Assembly (NCBI GenBank): GCA_013298805.1
Contig: JAAFIU010000005.1
Coordinates: 1 to 59,914 of the forward strand
Source of the DNA: Cytophagales bacterium
GTDB taxonomy: Bacteria > Bacteroidota > Bacteroidia > Cytophagales > Spirosomataceae
DNA length: 59,914 bases
Direction: 5' to 3'
The position numbers and the translations under genes are program-made. Positions 26,615 through 33,540 of the stretch are shown here, piece by piece. The notes under the pieces are model-generated. The model was not told the origin of the DNA. It was given only the letters and a program-made list of their open reading frames with translations, and made no database searches. Within the stretch, counting starts at the first letter, position 1. Each line of letters starts with the position of its first letter.

Positions 26615-27001
26615 TTAAGGATTCAACGGCTTGGGTGCGAACTTTTTTTTGATAGAAATATCAAATTGTTTTTCAGCAATATCCACCAAAGTTTCCCAAG
26701 CGATGGATTTCATCCTGAGCATTTCGTTCTCTTTTTCAAGCCATTTTATTTTGGCTTCTAAATCCTTAGTTTTGTTGATTTCTGGCTTCATGGGCTTTCG
26801 TCTTTTAGGTTTTAAATACGGAATAATTCTATGTTTAAAGTACCACCGATTTAGCTGTCGGACTCGCTTAAAATCCATGTGCAAATCCGTCTTTAATTCC
26901 TTAGAAGAAACGAATCCAGCACGGTAACTTTCGACTACTTTTCGGAGGTAAAGTACCAAGTTACGGTTTTTTTTATTTCTTTTCAACTCCTTGATATTCA
27001 T
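26615..27001 (-). CDS. IS3-family transposase OrfA
   Basis: 128 residues with a basic helix-turn-helix part (about 20-70) and a leucine-zipper-like coil ('IKWLEKENEMLRMKSIAWETLV', about 88-110) typical of OrfA, which binds the inverted repeats and oligomerises. It ends KKKFAPKPLNP. The codons just before the end contain eight A followed by G, a classic -1 slippery site leading into the orfB frame. Confidence 0.92.
   Translation of the reverse strand: MNIKELKRNKKNRNLVLYLRKVVESYRAGFVSSKELKTDLHMDFKRVRQLNRWYFKHRIIPYLKPKRRKPMKPEINKTKDLEAKIKWLEKENEMLRMKSIAWETLVDIAEKQFDISIKKKFAPKPLNP
26642..26650 (-). promoter_or_regulatory. programmed -1 frameshift slippery site
   Basis: The minus strand reads C AAAAAAAA G across in-frame codons AAA AAA AAG of orfA, containing the canonical A-AAA-AAG heptamer of IS3 elements. 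A one-base backward slip passes into the open orfB frame before the orfA stop at 26615. It would produce the OrfAB transposase. Confidence 0.75.
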
Positions 27002-27038
27002 GAACTTAACGTTTATGTGTCAAGCCGTTTCAGTAGAA

Positions 27039-27045
27039 TATGCTA
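27039..27045. repeat. right flanking direct repeat of IS3 element
   Basis: tatgcta, the partner of 25671-25677. On the minus strand it reads TAGCATA, part of the recombinase codons for Asn-Ser-Ile. Confidence 0.65.
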
Positions 27046-27212
27046 TTCCATTCTGTTTTTTTGATTGCATACCCAACATTAAAACGTTTATGTTTTCGTG
27101 CCTGAGTCAATCGTACACGTATTTCGTGTAACCCAAGTTTATTTTCCTTTGGGTCAATTTCTACATTAAAAGTAATTAGAGCCATTTTGGTGTAACATTT
27201 GCCATTTGTGGG

Positions 27213-27242
27213 CTATACTGTGCAATTCTGTGCAATGTATAG
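27213..27242. repeat. nested dyad and direct repeat upstream of integrase fossil
   Basis: ctatac (27213-27218) and gtatag (27237-27242) are inverted, and between them ctgtgcaat occurs at 27218-27226 and again at 27228-27236, 10 bp apart. It lies 28 bp upstream of the recombinase start codon, on the side facing the tRNA. It could be an operator or a recombinase-binding site; function is not shown by sequence alone. Confidence 0.4.
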
Positions 27243-27248
27243 CACAAC

Positions 27249-27284
27249 AAAAAAGCCTTTAATTATTAATTAAAGGCTTTTTTG
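27249..27284. terminator. bidirectional hairpin terminator
   Basis: aaaaaagcctttaatta is followed by its complement taattaaaggctttttt, giving a near-perfect palindrome with a T tract on either strand. It sits between tRNA-Arg (minus strand, upstream) and the integrase fossil and probably terminates the tRNA transcript. Confidence 0.85.
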
Positions 27285-27316
27285 TTACTTTTTAGTGTGC
27301 TAAAGATACACAATTG

Positions 27317-27390
27317 TGATCTTGTAGGGATTCGAACCCCAAACCTTCTCATCCGTAGTGAGATGCTCTATCCAATTGAGCTACAAAACC
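27317..27390 (-). tRNA. tRNA-Arg (anticodon ACG)
   Basis: A 74-nt cloverleaf on the minus strand. Acceptor stem GGTTTTG pairs with CAAGATC (two G-U pairs), discriminator A, D-arm AGCTC...GAGC, anticodon stem TCTCA/TGAGA closing the loop CTACGGA with anticodon ACG, and T-loop TTCGAAT. The CCA end is not encoded. Anticodon ACG (inosine-modified) reads CGU/CGC/CGA arginine codons. The 3' end faces a recombinase remnant, so it likely served as an integration site. Confidence 0.95.
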
Positions 27391-27521
27391 ATTTCCCGTT
27401 ATTTGGGACTGCAAAATTAGGATTTTATTTTTAAAATACAAAAGACACACAACAAAAATTTTCAAAAAAAATCAGCTATTTTTCCAACTAACTGATTTTA
27501 AGTTTTTTACATCTGAAAAAA

Positions 27522-27968
27522 TTAAATCATTTTTAAATTTGCTCCAATTGAAACGCCTTGATAAACGATTGTTCCTTTTACTTCAAAATTAGTATCTGTC
27601 AATTGAATGATTAAAGCTTCTCCATCAAGTCCTGATATTCCTGATCCTGAAATTATAATTTTTGTTTCGTCAGTTGATAAACTCCATTTTGCACCCGCAA
27701 GTGCTTTACCTGTATTATCTGTTCCAGTTATTGTTCCATCTGTTTTAAATGTTAAAGAAACCTTGTCTAAATCAAACCAAATAGCAGTTGGTGTTGCTCC
27801 TCTTTGATAAACGGTTGTTGTTCCACTGGCAAGTACCTGATTTGGAACCCATACTTTAGCTGTTATCAATTGAGTTTTCGTTTTAGTTGGTGTTACGGTT
27901 TCATCTTTTTTGCAAGATGTAATTAGACCAAAAATGGCAAATACCAAAATAATTGACAAGTTTTTCAT
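27522..27968 (-). CDS. small lipoprotein, lipocalin-like
   Basis: 148 residues with a lipoprotein signal (lipobox 'GLITSC', Cys19). The mature part is beta-rich: 'TAKVWVPNQV', 'VSLTFKTDGTITGTDN', 'AKWSLSTDETKIIISG', 'QLTDTNFEVKG', a pattern seen in lipocalin-like/DUF-type Bacteroidota lipoproteins that begin with 'L.. +.W'. Ligand and role are unknown. It is transcribed alone between tRNA-Arg and the ABC-F gene. Confidence 0.8.
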   Translation of the reverse strand: MKNLSIILVFAIFGLITSCKKDETVTPTKTKTQLITAKVWVPNQVLASGTTTVYQRGATPTAIWFDLDKVSLTFKTDGTITGTDNTGKALAGAKWSLSTDETKIIISGSGISGLDGEALIIQLTDTNFEVKGTIVYQGVSIGANLKMI

Positions 27969-28078
27969 TTGTTTGATTGTTAAATTTACGTGATATGTTT
28001 AAAACTCGAAATTTATGCAAATTATTGTGATAGTCTCAAATCTAATTGATTGAATTTGAAACTGTTTTGATATGTTGA

Positions 28079-28122
28079 TAAAATAGAAACCCTAAGACGA
28101 ATCTCAGGGTTTCTTCTATTTT
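28079..28122 (-). terminator. terminator after ABC-F gene
   Basis: aaatagaaaccct pairs with agggtttc and the following tattt, forming an interrupted hairpin immediately after the ABC-F stop codon (28127-28129). Confidence 0.65.
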
Positions 28123-28126
28123 ATTT

Positions 28127-29746
28127 CTATCTATAAATCTCATTTTTCTGAGCTTTCACTCGCTCGTCGGTAATATAGTCATCGAAGTTCATCAATTTAT
28201 CTAAATAGCCTTTTGGTCCAAGTTCTAAAATACGATTGGCTACCGTTTGGGTCAACTGGTGGTCATGACAAGTAAATAAAATCGTTCCTGTAAAATCAAC
28301 CATTCCGTTGTTCAATGCTGTGATTGACTCTAAGTCCAAGTGATTGGTTGGCTCGTCGAAAATAGCAACGTTTGAACCAGATAACATCATTCTTGAGAAC
28401 ATACATCTTTGTTTTTCTCCCCCTGAAATTACGGTACATTTTTTCAAGGCTTCATCTCCCGAGAACAACATTCTTCCCAAGAATCCACGAATAAATGACT
28501 CATCTTTTTCAACTGAATACTGGCGTAACCAATCTACTAAATTAATTGAACCATCTTCAAAATATTTAGCATTATCGTTCGGTAAATACGCTTGTGTAGT
28601 GGTAACTCCCCAACGGAAAGTTCCTGCATCAGCGGTACGCTCGCTCATCAAAATATCAAACAAAGCACTGACTGCCAGTGAATCACGTGAAAGAACGGCC
28701 AATTTATCGCCCTTCGATAATGTAAATGAAAGGTCTTTGAAAAGATATTCGCCTTCTTGGTTTTTAGCTGATAAACCTTCTACTGAAAGCAATTGGTCAC
28801 CTGCTTCACGTTCTGGTTTAAAGTTCAAGAATGGATAACGGCGTGAAGAAGGTTTGATATCATCTACCTGCAATTTATCCAACATTTTCTGACGGGAAGT
28901 TGCTTGTTTTGACTTCGCAACGTTGGCAGAGAATCGACGAATAAATTCTTCTAATTCTTTCCGTTTTTCATCGGTTTTCTTGTTTTGGTCTGAACGCTGA
29001 CGAGCGGCTAATTGTGAGGATTCATACCAGAAAGTATAAGTACCTCCAAAAAGTTGAATCTTACCAAAATCCAAATCGGCAATGTGTGTACAAACGTTAT
29101 CCAAAAAGTGTCTATCGTGAGATACTACGATGACAGTATTTTTGAAATTAATCAAGAAATTCTCTAACCACAAAATAGATTCAATATCTAAGTTGTTGGT
29201 TGGTTCATCCAATAACAAAATATCAGGAGCTCCAAAAAGAGCTTGAGCCAAAAGCACTTTTACTTTTTCAGAACCTGAAACGTCTTTCAACAAGGTATAA
29301 TGCAAATCATCTTTGATACCCAAACCACTTAACAATTGCCCCGCTTCCGACTCTGCTTCCCAACCATTCATTTCTGCAAATTCTGCTTCAAGGTCAGCCG
29401 CACGGTTTCCATCTTCTTCCGTAAAATCTTCTTTTAAATAGATGGCATCTTTCTCAACCATAATGTCATACAGGCGTTTATTGCCCATGATAACGGCTTG
29501 CAAAACAGGCACTTCCTCAAACTCAAAGTGATTTTGTTTAAGCATTGACATACGCTCACCTGGATTCATAGAAACAGAACCAGTTTGCGAGTCGATTTCA
29601 CCCGAAAGAATTTTCAAGAAAGTTGACTTTCCTGCTCCATTCGCACCAATCAAACCGTAGCAGTTGCCTTCTACAAATTTGATATTTACATCTTCAAAAA
29701 GTACCCGTTTTCCGAAACGGAGTGAAACATTTGATACGTTTAACAT
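28127..29746 (-). CDS. ABC-F family ATPase (YbiT-like)
   Basis: 539 residues with two ABC modules and no membrane segments, the ABC-F plan of ribosome-associated translation factors. Module 1 has Walker A 'GANGAGKS' (34-41), a variant signature 'SGSEKVKV' (about 154-161) and Walker B 'ILLLDEPTNNLD'. The linker is basic ('RQRSDQNKKTDEKRKELEEF'). Module 2 has signature 'SGGEKQR' (about 440) and 'AIFDEPTNHLD', but its Walker A position reads 'LAVLSRDSLAVSALF' and lacks the GxxGxGKS loop, so ATP binding at that site is doubtful. I recall the same degeneracy in other Bacteroidota homologues, so it is likely a lineage feature and not damage. The gene is monocistronic. Confidence 0.93.
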   Translation of the reverse strand: MLNVSNVSLRFGKRVLFEDVNIKFVEGNCYGLIGANGAGKSTFLKILSGEIDSQTGSVSMNPGERMSMLKQNHFEFEEVPVLQAVIMGNKRLYDIMVEKDAIYLKEDFTEEDGNRAADLEAEFAEMNGWEAESEAGQLLSGLGIKDDLHYTLLKDVSGSEKVKVLLAQALFGAPDILLLDEPTNNLDIESILWLENFLINFKNTVIVVSHDRHFLDNVCTHIADLDFGKIQLFGGTYTFWYESSQLAARQRSDQNKKTDEKRKELEEFIRRFSANVAKSKQATSRQKMLDKLQVDDIKPSSRRYPFLNFKPEREAGDQLLSVEGLSAKNQEGEYLFKDLSFTLSKGDKLAVLSRDSLAVSALFDILMSERTADAGTFRWGVTTTQAYLPNDNAKYFEDGSINLVDWLRQYSVEKDESFIRGFLGRMLFSGDEALKKCTVISGGEKQRCMFSRMMLSGSNVAIFDEPTNHLDLESITALNNGMVDFTGTILFTCHDHQLTQTVANRILELGPKGYLDKLMNFDDYITDERVKAQKNEIYR

Positions 29747-29779
29747 TTATCTTGTATTTGCTTAATTCTTAATAAAGTG

Positions 29780-29787
29780 CAAAATTA
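29780..29787 (-). promoter_or_regulatory. candidate -7 element of ABC-F promoter
   Basis: TAATTTTG on the minus strand matches the Bacteroidota -7 consensus TAnnTTTG exactly and lies 34 bases before the ATG. No clear -33 TTG is visible at the usual distance. Confidence 0.4.
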
Positions 29788-29802
29788 CGATATTTTGTCC
29801 AT

Positions 29803-29840
29803 AAAAAAATCCTGAAGAAATGTTCTTGCAGGATTTTTTT
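29803..29840. terminator. hairpin terminator between DUF2911 and ABC-F genes
   Basis: aaaaaaatcctg (29803-29814) pairs with caggattttttt (29829-29840), with T tracts on both strands. It separates the DUF2911 gene from the ABC-F gene. A small dispersed repeat (29846-30017) abuts it. Confidence 0.8.
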
Positions 29841-29845
29841 ATATT

Positions 29846-30017
29846 GAACCTGTTTAAACTTTTCGTTTTGAATGGGAATTGAATTAACTTTTTGCCTGTG
29901 CATTTGAAATTTGACCCGTTGTGGAACAAATATAGCAGAGCTACATTGAGCAAATATTAAATGTCCAGGCGTAAAGTGAAACGATTTACAACAAAAAGAA
30001 TAAGTTTAAACAGGTTC
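29846..30017 (-). repeat. MITE-like hairpin repeat, copy A
   Basis: 172 bp bounded by gaacctgtttaaactt and its exact complement aagtttaaacaggttc. Its reverse complement aligns along its whole length with copy B (30611-30770), including shared internal strings such as ctcaatgtagc and attcaaaacgaaaag. It is in opposite orientation to B and lies between the DUF2911 stop and the ABC-F gene. No reading frame is present. Confidence 0.85.
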
Positions 30018-30035
30018 GTGTTATAAGTCAGAAAC

Positions 30036-30572
30036 CTATTCAACCGTAATTGGCACAGTCACTTTTGTCATATCCCAACTAATATTTAGGGCATTATTAT
30101 TGACATCAATTGATAATTTTTCTTGGGAAGCGCTCAATTTTTCTATGGGTACAACAATTTGAAGGACATCTGTTTTGTCATTTCTGGCGGCTTTTCCATC
30201 CGTATTATCACCCCAAACGGGTATCTCTTTATTGAGAATAACTGTCCAAGAATCTTGTTGCGGAATTGTCCATAATGAATATTTTCCTGCGGGTAATTTT
30301 TTACCGTCAATCACAAGATTTTTATCTGTTTCAAAAGTTGTAGGTTCGTTCGCCCCTGTACGCCAAACTTCACCGTATTTTATTAAACTTCCAAAAATTT
30401 CACGCCCTTTTTTAGAGGGTGAGCAATAAAACAAATTCACTGTGGCAGTACCAACAGCGTAGGTTTGTTTCACTTCCGGGCTTGCACTTTTAGTTCGTGA
30501 TTTCATTACTTGAAATGCCACAAACAAGAGTACAGCTAAAACTATGAGACCAATTGATATTTTTTTGAGCAT
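30036..30572 (-). CDS. DUF2911 family membrane-anchored protein
   Basis: 178 residues. A single N-terminal hydrophobic helix (residues 4-22) anchors or exports the protein; the rest is the DUF2911 beta domain, recognised by 'FYCSPSKKGREIFG', 'YGEVWRTGANEPTTFE' and 'LPAGKYSLWTIP'. The family is common in Bacteroidota and has no established reaction. The gene is flanked on both sides by copies of the small hairpin repeat and appears to be its own transcription unit. Confidence 0.9.
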   Translation of the reverse strand: MLKKISIGLIVLAVLLFVAFQVMKSRTKSASPEVKQTYAVGTATVNLFYCSPSKKGREIFGSLIKYGEVWRTGANEPTTFETDKNLVIDGKKLPAGKYSLWTIPQQDSWTVILNKEIPVWGDNTDGKAARNDKTDVLQIVVPIEKLSASQEKLSIDVNNNALNISWDMTKVTVPITVE

Positions 30573-30610
30573 AATTAGATTATTTAAAATGTGGGATTAT
30601 TTTTTATATT

Positions 30611-30770
30611 GAACCTGTTTAAACTTATTCCTTTCGTTGTAAATTGTTTCATTTGAAGCCTGTGAGTTTAAAATTTACTCAATGTAGCGATGCTATATGT
30701 CGCAAATTTTAAATACACAGTCATAAAATCAATTCAATTTCCATTCAAAACGAAAAGTTTAAACAGGTTC
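30611..30770 (+). repeat. MITE-like hairpin repeat, copy B
   Basis: 160 bp with the same 16-bp terminal inverted repeats as copy A. Inside, ctgtg/cacag and tttaaaattt/aaattttaaa are also inverted, so the whole unit can fold into one long imperfect hairpin. It occupies most of the 311-bp gap between the DUF2911 start and the C69 peptidase stop; nothing else was recognised in that gap. Confidence 0.85.
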
Positions 30771-30883
30771 ATTGTAAGTTATTGATTTTTAATGAAATAA
30801 TTCAAATATTCAGATTAAATCCCTAACTATAATTATAACATCGCTGCAATATTTATCTGTCAAATATACATAGATAAATACAA

Positions 30884-32212
30884 TTACAAACCCACTTTCT
30901 TATTCAAATTTCGCCAAAAAAAATAATAAAAAGGATTCCATGAGGCTGGTCGCCAAGCGACTTTTGAGGCTTTATTGTTCCAATCAATTAATGCTTTGAA
31001 AGCCGTTTGGAAGCTATTTTTTGAGAAATTCTGTAAAACTTCTTGGGTTGGATTTCCAGTCAAAAGTTGTTGTTCTTCTTTAATCAAACGCTGTTGAATT
31101 TGCTCTTTTTCTTCTTTTATAATTCCCACTAAAGCTTGATAATTCAGATTTCCCAAACGGTACAACCTTTCAGAAATCCACCAAAGTGTTTTTCGGTCAA
31201 ATTTCACGTCAGGCACTTGATAAACATCGTTCAGAACACCATTATCGCCAAAGAAAAATGGTTTATAAATCGATAAACACGGATTAGAACTACCTGTCAA
31301 CCAAATCGTTATGGGTTTATCTTTTCTGATTTCTACAATCATTGAACCAACTGTTGTATTAGGATTCAATTTACCCGTTGCGTGCATACAAACGTCTTTC
31401 GTTGTGGCTTTATGTGGAGCAAATTTATTATCTGATAAATGATGGGACGACAAAATATCAATGGCAGATTGCACATTAAAGCCTTGTATTTCAGAACCTT
31501 TCATCGTTGTTTTCTGACGGGTTTTGCAGCTACTTGCCCAAGTCATCAATGAGTTAGAAAACACTTTGGCAAAGCGAAATTTCCCAGATTTGTAGAGTCC
31601 TTTTTCTTGGGCAAAAGTGATGGCATTTTCTGACATCGAATCATAATCGTCCGTAATTGTTAGCCCATTTGAGATGCTTCCGTAATTAGCAACTTTTTTC
31701 ATTGCCCATTGATTACCAGCTGTTTCCAAAATAAAAGCATTTTCGGCATCAGCAATTATAAAAGAATTATCATAATAAAAATCACGATTTTGGTATCCCC
31801 CACACGCATCTTGACCAAATTTTTCGAGTAAATTAATAATACATTTCAAGGCTTCATCTGCGGATTTTGAACGTTCAAGAGCAAGCCTTAATAAGTCCAT
31901 TCCAGTCAGACCTTGATTGGTTTTTAGGTGTTTAATTTTCGTAAAAATCGCTTCGTTTCCAATCGTAACACCGTATTCATTTACGCCCATTTCAGCACCC
32001 CACATCCAGAAAGGTTTGGACAAAATAACCTCAAAAGTTTCTTCAACTTGCGGAATATCAATGTAAGTACAGCGAAGCGTTTCTTCGATATGCTTCATTC
32101 TTGGATAACGCACAATTGCCTGAGCCTCATTGGGTTCACGGTCGGAGTTTTTACCAAAAATTACACTATTTGATTTGGTTACTGAGGATAAAGCAATAAA
32201 AGTATCGCACAT
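30884..32212 (-). CDS. C69/secernin-family dipeptidase
   Basis: 442 residues beginning MCDTF; after Met removal Cys2 becomes the N-terminal nucleophile, as in Ntn-hydrolases of peptidase family C69. The conserved start 'VIFGKNSDREPNEAQ' (residues about 18-32) is diagnostic of the secernin/C69 group, and 'ETAGNQWAMKKV' and 'TVGSMIVEI' follow family order. No signal peptide is seen, so it is probably cytoplasmic. Members cleave dipeptides or act as amidohydrolases; the substrate here is not evident. It stands alone between two non-coding gaps. Confidence 0.9.
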   Translation of the reverse strand: MCDTFIALSSVTKSNSVIFGKNSDREPNEAQAIVRYPRMKHIEETLRCTYIDIPQVEETFEVILSKPFWMWGAEMGVNEYGVTIGNEAIFTKIKHLKTNQGLTGMDLLRLALERSKSADEALKCIINLLEKFGQDACGGYQNRDFYYDNSFIIADAENAFILETAGNQWAMKKVANYGSISNGLTITDDYDSMSENAITFAQEKGLYKSGKFRFAKVFSNSLMTWASSCKTRQKTTMKGSEIQGFNVQSAIDILSSHHLSDNKFAPHKATTKDVCMHATGKLNPNTTVGSMIVEIRKDKPITIWLTGSSNPCLSIYKPFFFGDNGVLNDVYQVPDVKFDRKTLWWISERLYRLGNLNYQALVGIIKEEKEQIQQRLIKEEQQLLTGNPTQEVLQNFSKNSFQTAFKALIDWNNKASKVAWRPASWNPFYYFFWRNLNKKVGL

Positions 32213-32351
32213 TGTATAAGAGGATTTAGGACGGATTTAGGTGCAAATCTAAGCATAATGACGCTTTTTATAAAATAGAACTTTTTGAAACAGTAAATTT
32301 TCAACATTTAAGAGAGCGTAGATTGATTAAAATAGAGTATTATTTGAGAAA

Positions 32352-33332
32352 TTATTTTTTCTCCTTAAATAGAATTGAAGTTGGAATAAAAGGAATCAGT
32401 TTTTTCTCAAAAGTTACCGCAGGAATCCCCAAAATATCCGCTACTTTATCACCCATCAAAAAACGCATTTGAGCCGCAGGAAATGATTTTAGCAGTGGAT
32501 TTTCAACAAATTTCTCCATCGTATTTAAGAGTGCTTTTGTCAATAATTTGCCTTCTTCGGAAGGTCTAAATTGACGTTTGGCAATTACTTTATCCATCAC
32601 AAAAGCTTCTCTTAAATTATTAGGAATCAATGCTTTATCAACGCCCATAATGACCGAAATAACATTCCAAAGATGCAAATAGGCTTCTGAATCTGACTCA
32701 GAAGGCTCATCTCCTGATTTTCTCATGCCACGGATAACAATATACGAAAAAGCTCCGTTTGTTCCTGCCATATCTTCTTGATTGACGGGCTTTCCCCAAG
32801 CTAAATTCCAAGAGCCATGATATTCAGTAAAAAAACGAATTGCGGCGTGCATCAATCTCACTTTCAATATCTTACGAAATGCTTCACCGTTATTCCAGTT
32901 TTTTTCTTGGGTAATAATTTGAATGAATTCGCCTGTTTCTTCCAACCGTTTCAGCGTATCGGTTTGAATGCGTTGCGACATTGCTAAAACCTTGGCACCG
33001 TCTGCTCCTGCGTAACAATACGGAAGCGACAAACACGCCAATAATATCCCAATTTGTTGTTGATTTTTCTGAAAGAAATCAATGCCTTGTTTTATTAGTT
33101 TTTTATCCGCAAAATCTGGCAAATAGCTATTCTGAGTAATAAACTGATTAACGATTTCAAATTTAGACGCTGACTCTGAACTATTTAACCAAGAAAACAT
33201 TTCTCTCACGCCCGCAATCCCGTGCTTTTCATTTAAACGAAAAATTACGTCATCGGCTAACAAATCTCCTGTTTGTCGGAGTTTATCCATTAGTTCGTTG
33301 GGGAATTGACGGGTAGGTTTTATTGGTTTCAT
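32352..33332 (-). CDS. oxygenase MpaB-family protein (DUF2236, Lcp-like)
   Basis: 326 mostly helical residues. The segment 'VRLMHAAIRFF' (about 163-173) followed by 'NQEDMAGTNGAFSYIVIRG' and 'EAYLHLWNVISVIMGVD' fits the DUF2236 family that includes MpaB and the rubber oxygenase Lcp, which use a b-type haem; the His in 'RLMHAAIR' is a candidate ligand. Its natural substrate is unknown. A terminator (33417-33444) separates it from the upstream P450 operon, so it is not clearly part of that pathway, although both are predicted haem oxygenases. Confidence 0.8.
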   Translation of the reverse strand: MKPIKPTRQFPNELMDKLRQTGDLLADDVIFRLNEKHGIAGVREMFSWLNSSESASKFEIVNQFITQNSYLPDFADKKLIKQGIDFFQKNQQQIGILLACLSLPYCYAGADGAKVLAMSQRIQTDTLKRLEETGEFIQIITQEKNWNNGEAFRKILKVRLMHAAIRFFTEYHGSWNLAWGKPVNQEDMAGTNGAFSYIVIRGMRKSGDEPSESDSEAYLHLWNVISVIMGVDKALIPNNLREAFVMDKVIAKRQFRPSEEGKLLTKALLNTMEKFVENPLLKSFPAAQMRFLMGDKVADILGIPAVTFEKKLIPFIPTSILFKEKK

Positions 33333-33416
33333 ATCTTTACGTTATAATTGTTAAAGTGTAGGAGTGGTCAAATAGTTTTCATTTTTCCATAATTTGCTAA
33401 AATTTCCCTAAAAAAG

Positions 33417-33444
33417 AAAAACCACAAGTGAGCCTTGTGGTTTT
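33417..33444 (-). terminator. terminator of the P450 operon
   Basis: aaaaccacaag pairs with cttgtggtttt around a short loop, followed by A/T-rich sequence. On the minus strand it lies about 100 bp after the P450 stop codon, beyond copy C of the small repeat. Confidence 0.75.
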
Positions 33445-33457
33445 ATTTATTAATCTC

Positions 33458-33525
33458 GAACCTTTTTAAACTTATTCCTTTCGGTGTAAATAGTTTCATT
33501 CAAAACGAAAAGTTTAAACACGTTC
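33458..33525 (+). repeat. MITE-like hairpin repeat, copy C (internally deleted)
   Basis: 68 bp with degenerate ends gaacctttttaaactt and aagtttaaacacgttc. It matches the first 46 or so bases of copy B and the last 25 or so, joined at a shared catt, so about 90 bp of interior is missing. It sits in the 3' untranslated region of the P450 gene. Confidence 0.8.
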
Positions 33526-33540
33526 AACGCAAAAATATCG

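Larger units (their letters stand above)
25678..27038 (-). mobile_element. IS3-family insertion sequence
   Basis: About 1361 bp with orfA and orfB on the minus strand. Imperfect terminal inverted repeats include ctacgaaaatagcttgaca at the left and the complement of ctactgaaacggcttgaca at the right (15 of 19 matching). The word tatgcta flanks both ends (25671-25677 and 27039-27045), and removing the element with one copy restores the host recombinase reading frame. IS3 elements usually duplicate 3-5 bp, so the true duplication may be shorter than this 7-base word and the exact ends are uncertain by a few bases. Both frames look intact, so it may be mobile. Confidence 0.88.
25539..27185 (-). 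pseudogene. tyrosine recombinase (integrase) fossil split by IS elements
   Basis: The N-terminal fragment (27185 to about 27039) encodes an arm-binding-type start with 'IRVRLTQARKHKRFNVGYAI' and 'KKTEWNSI'. After removal of the IS3 element (25678-27038) and one copy of its flanking repeat, the frame continues exactly as 'RSVTQKVTKAHQLHIIINAAI', then after a one-base shift in an A run (about 25600) as 'KQELEKEYLKSVPTKQPLTI' up to 25539. This matches the N-terminal layout of Bacteroidota tyrosine recombinases. The catalytic domain is absent: the sequence stops at the IS4-like element and does not resume on its other side. Its start lies 132 bp from the 3' end of tRNA-Arg, as in integrative elements. 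The family call rests on pattern resemblance. Confidence 0.72.

Noticed and set aside
26615-27038. orfA as a stand-alone transcriptional regulator
   Set aside because: It carries the IS3 OrfA HTH and zipper layout and lies in an element with inverted ends next to OrfB.
29846-30770. Integron attC sites or a structured regulatory RNA for the MITE-like repeats
   Set aside because: No integrase or cassette array is present and copies occur in both orientations relative to genes, which fits a dispersed repeat better.
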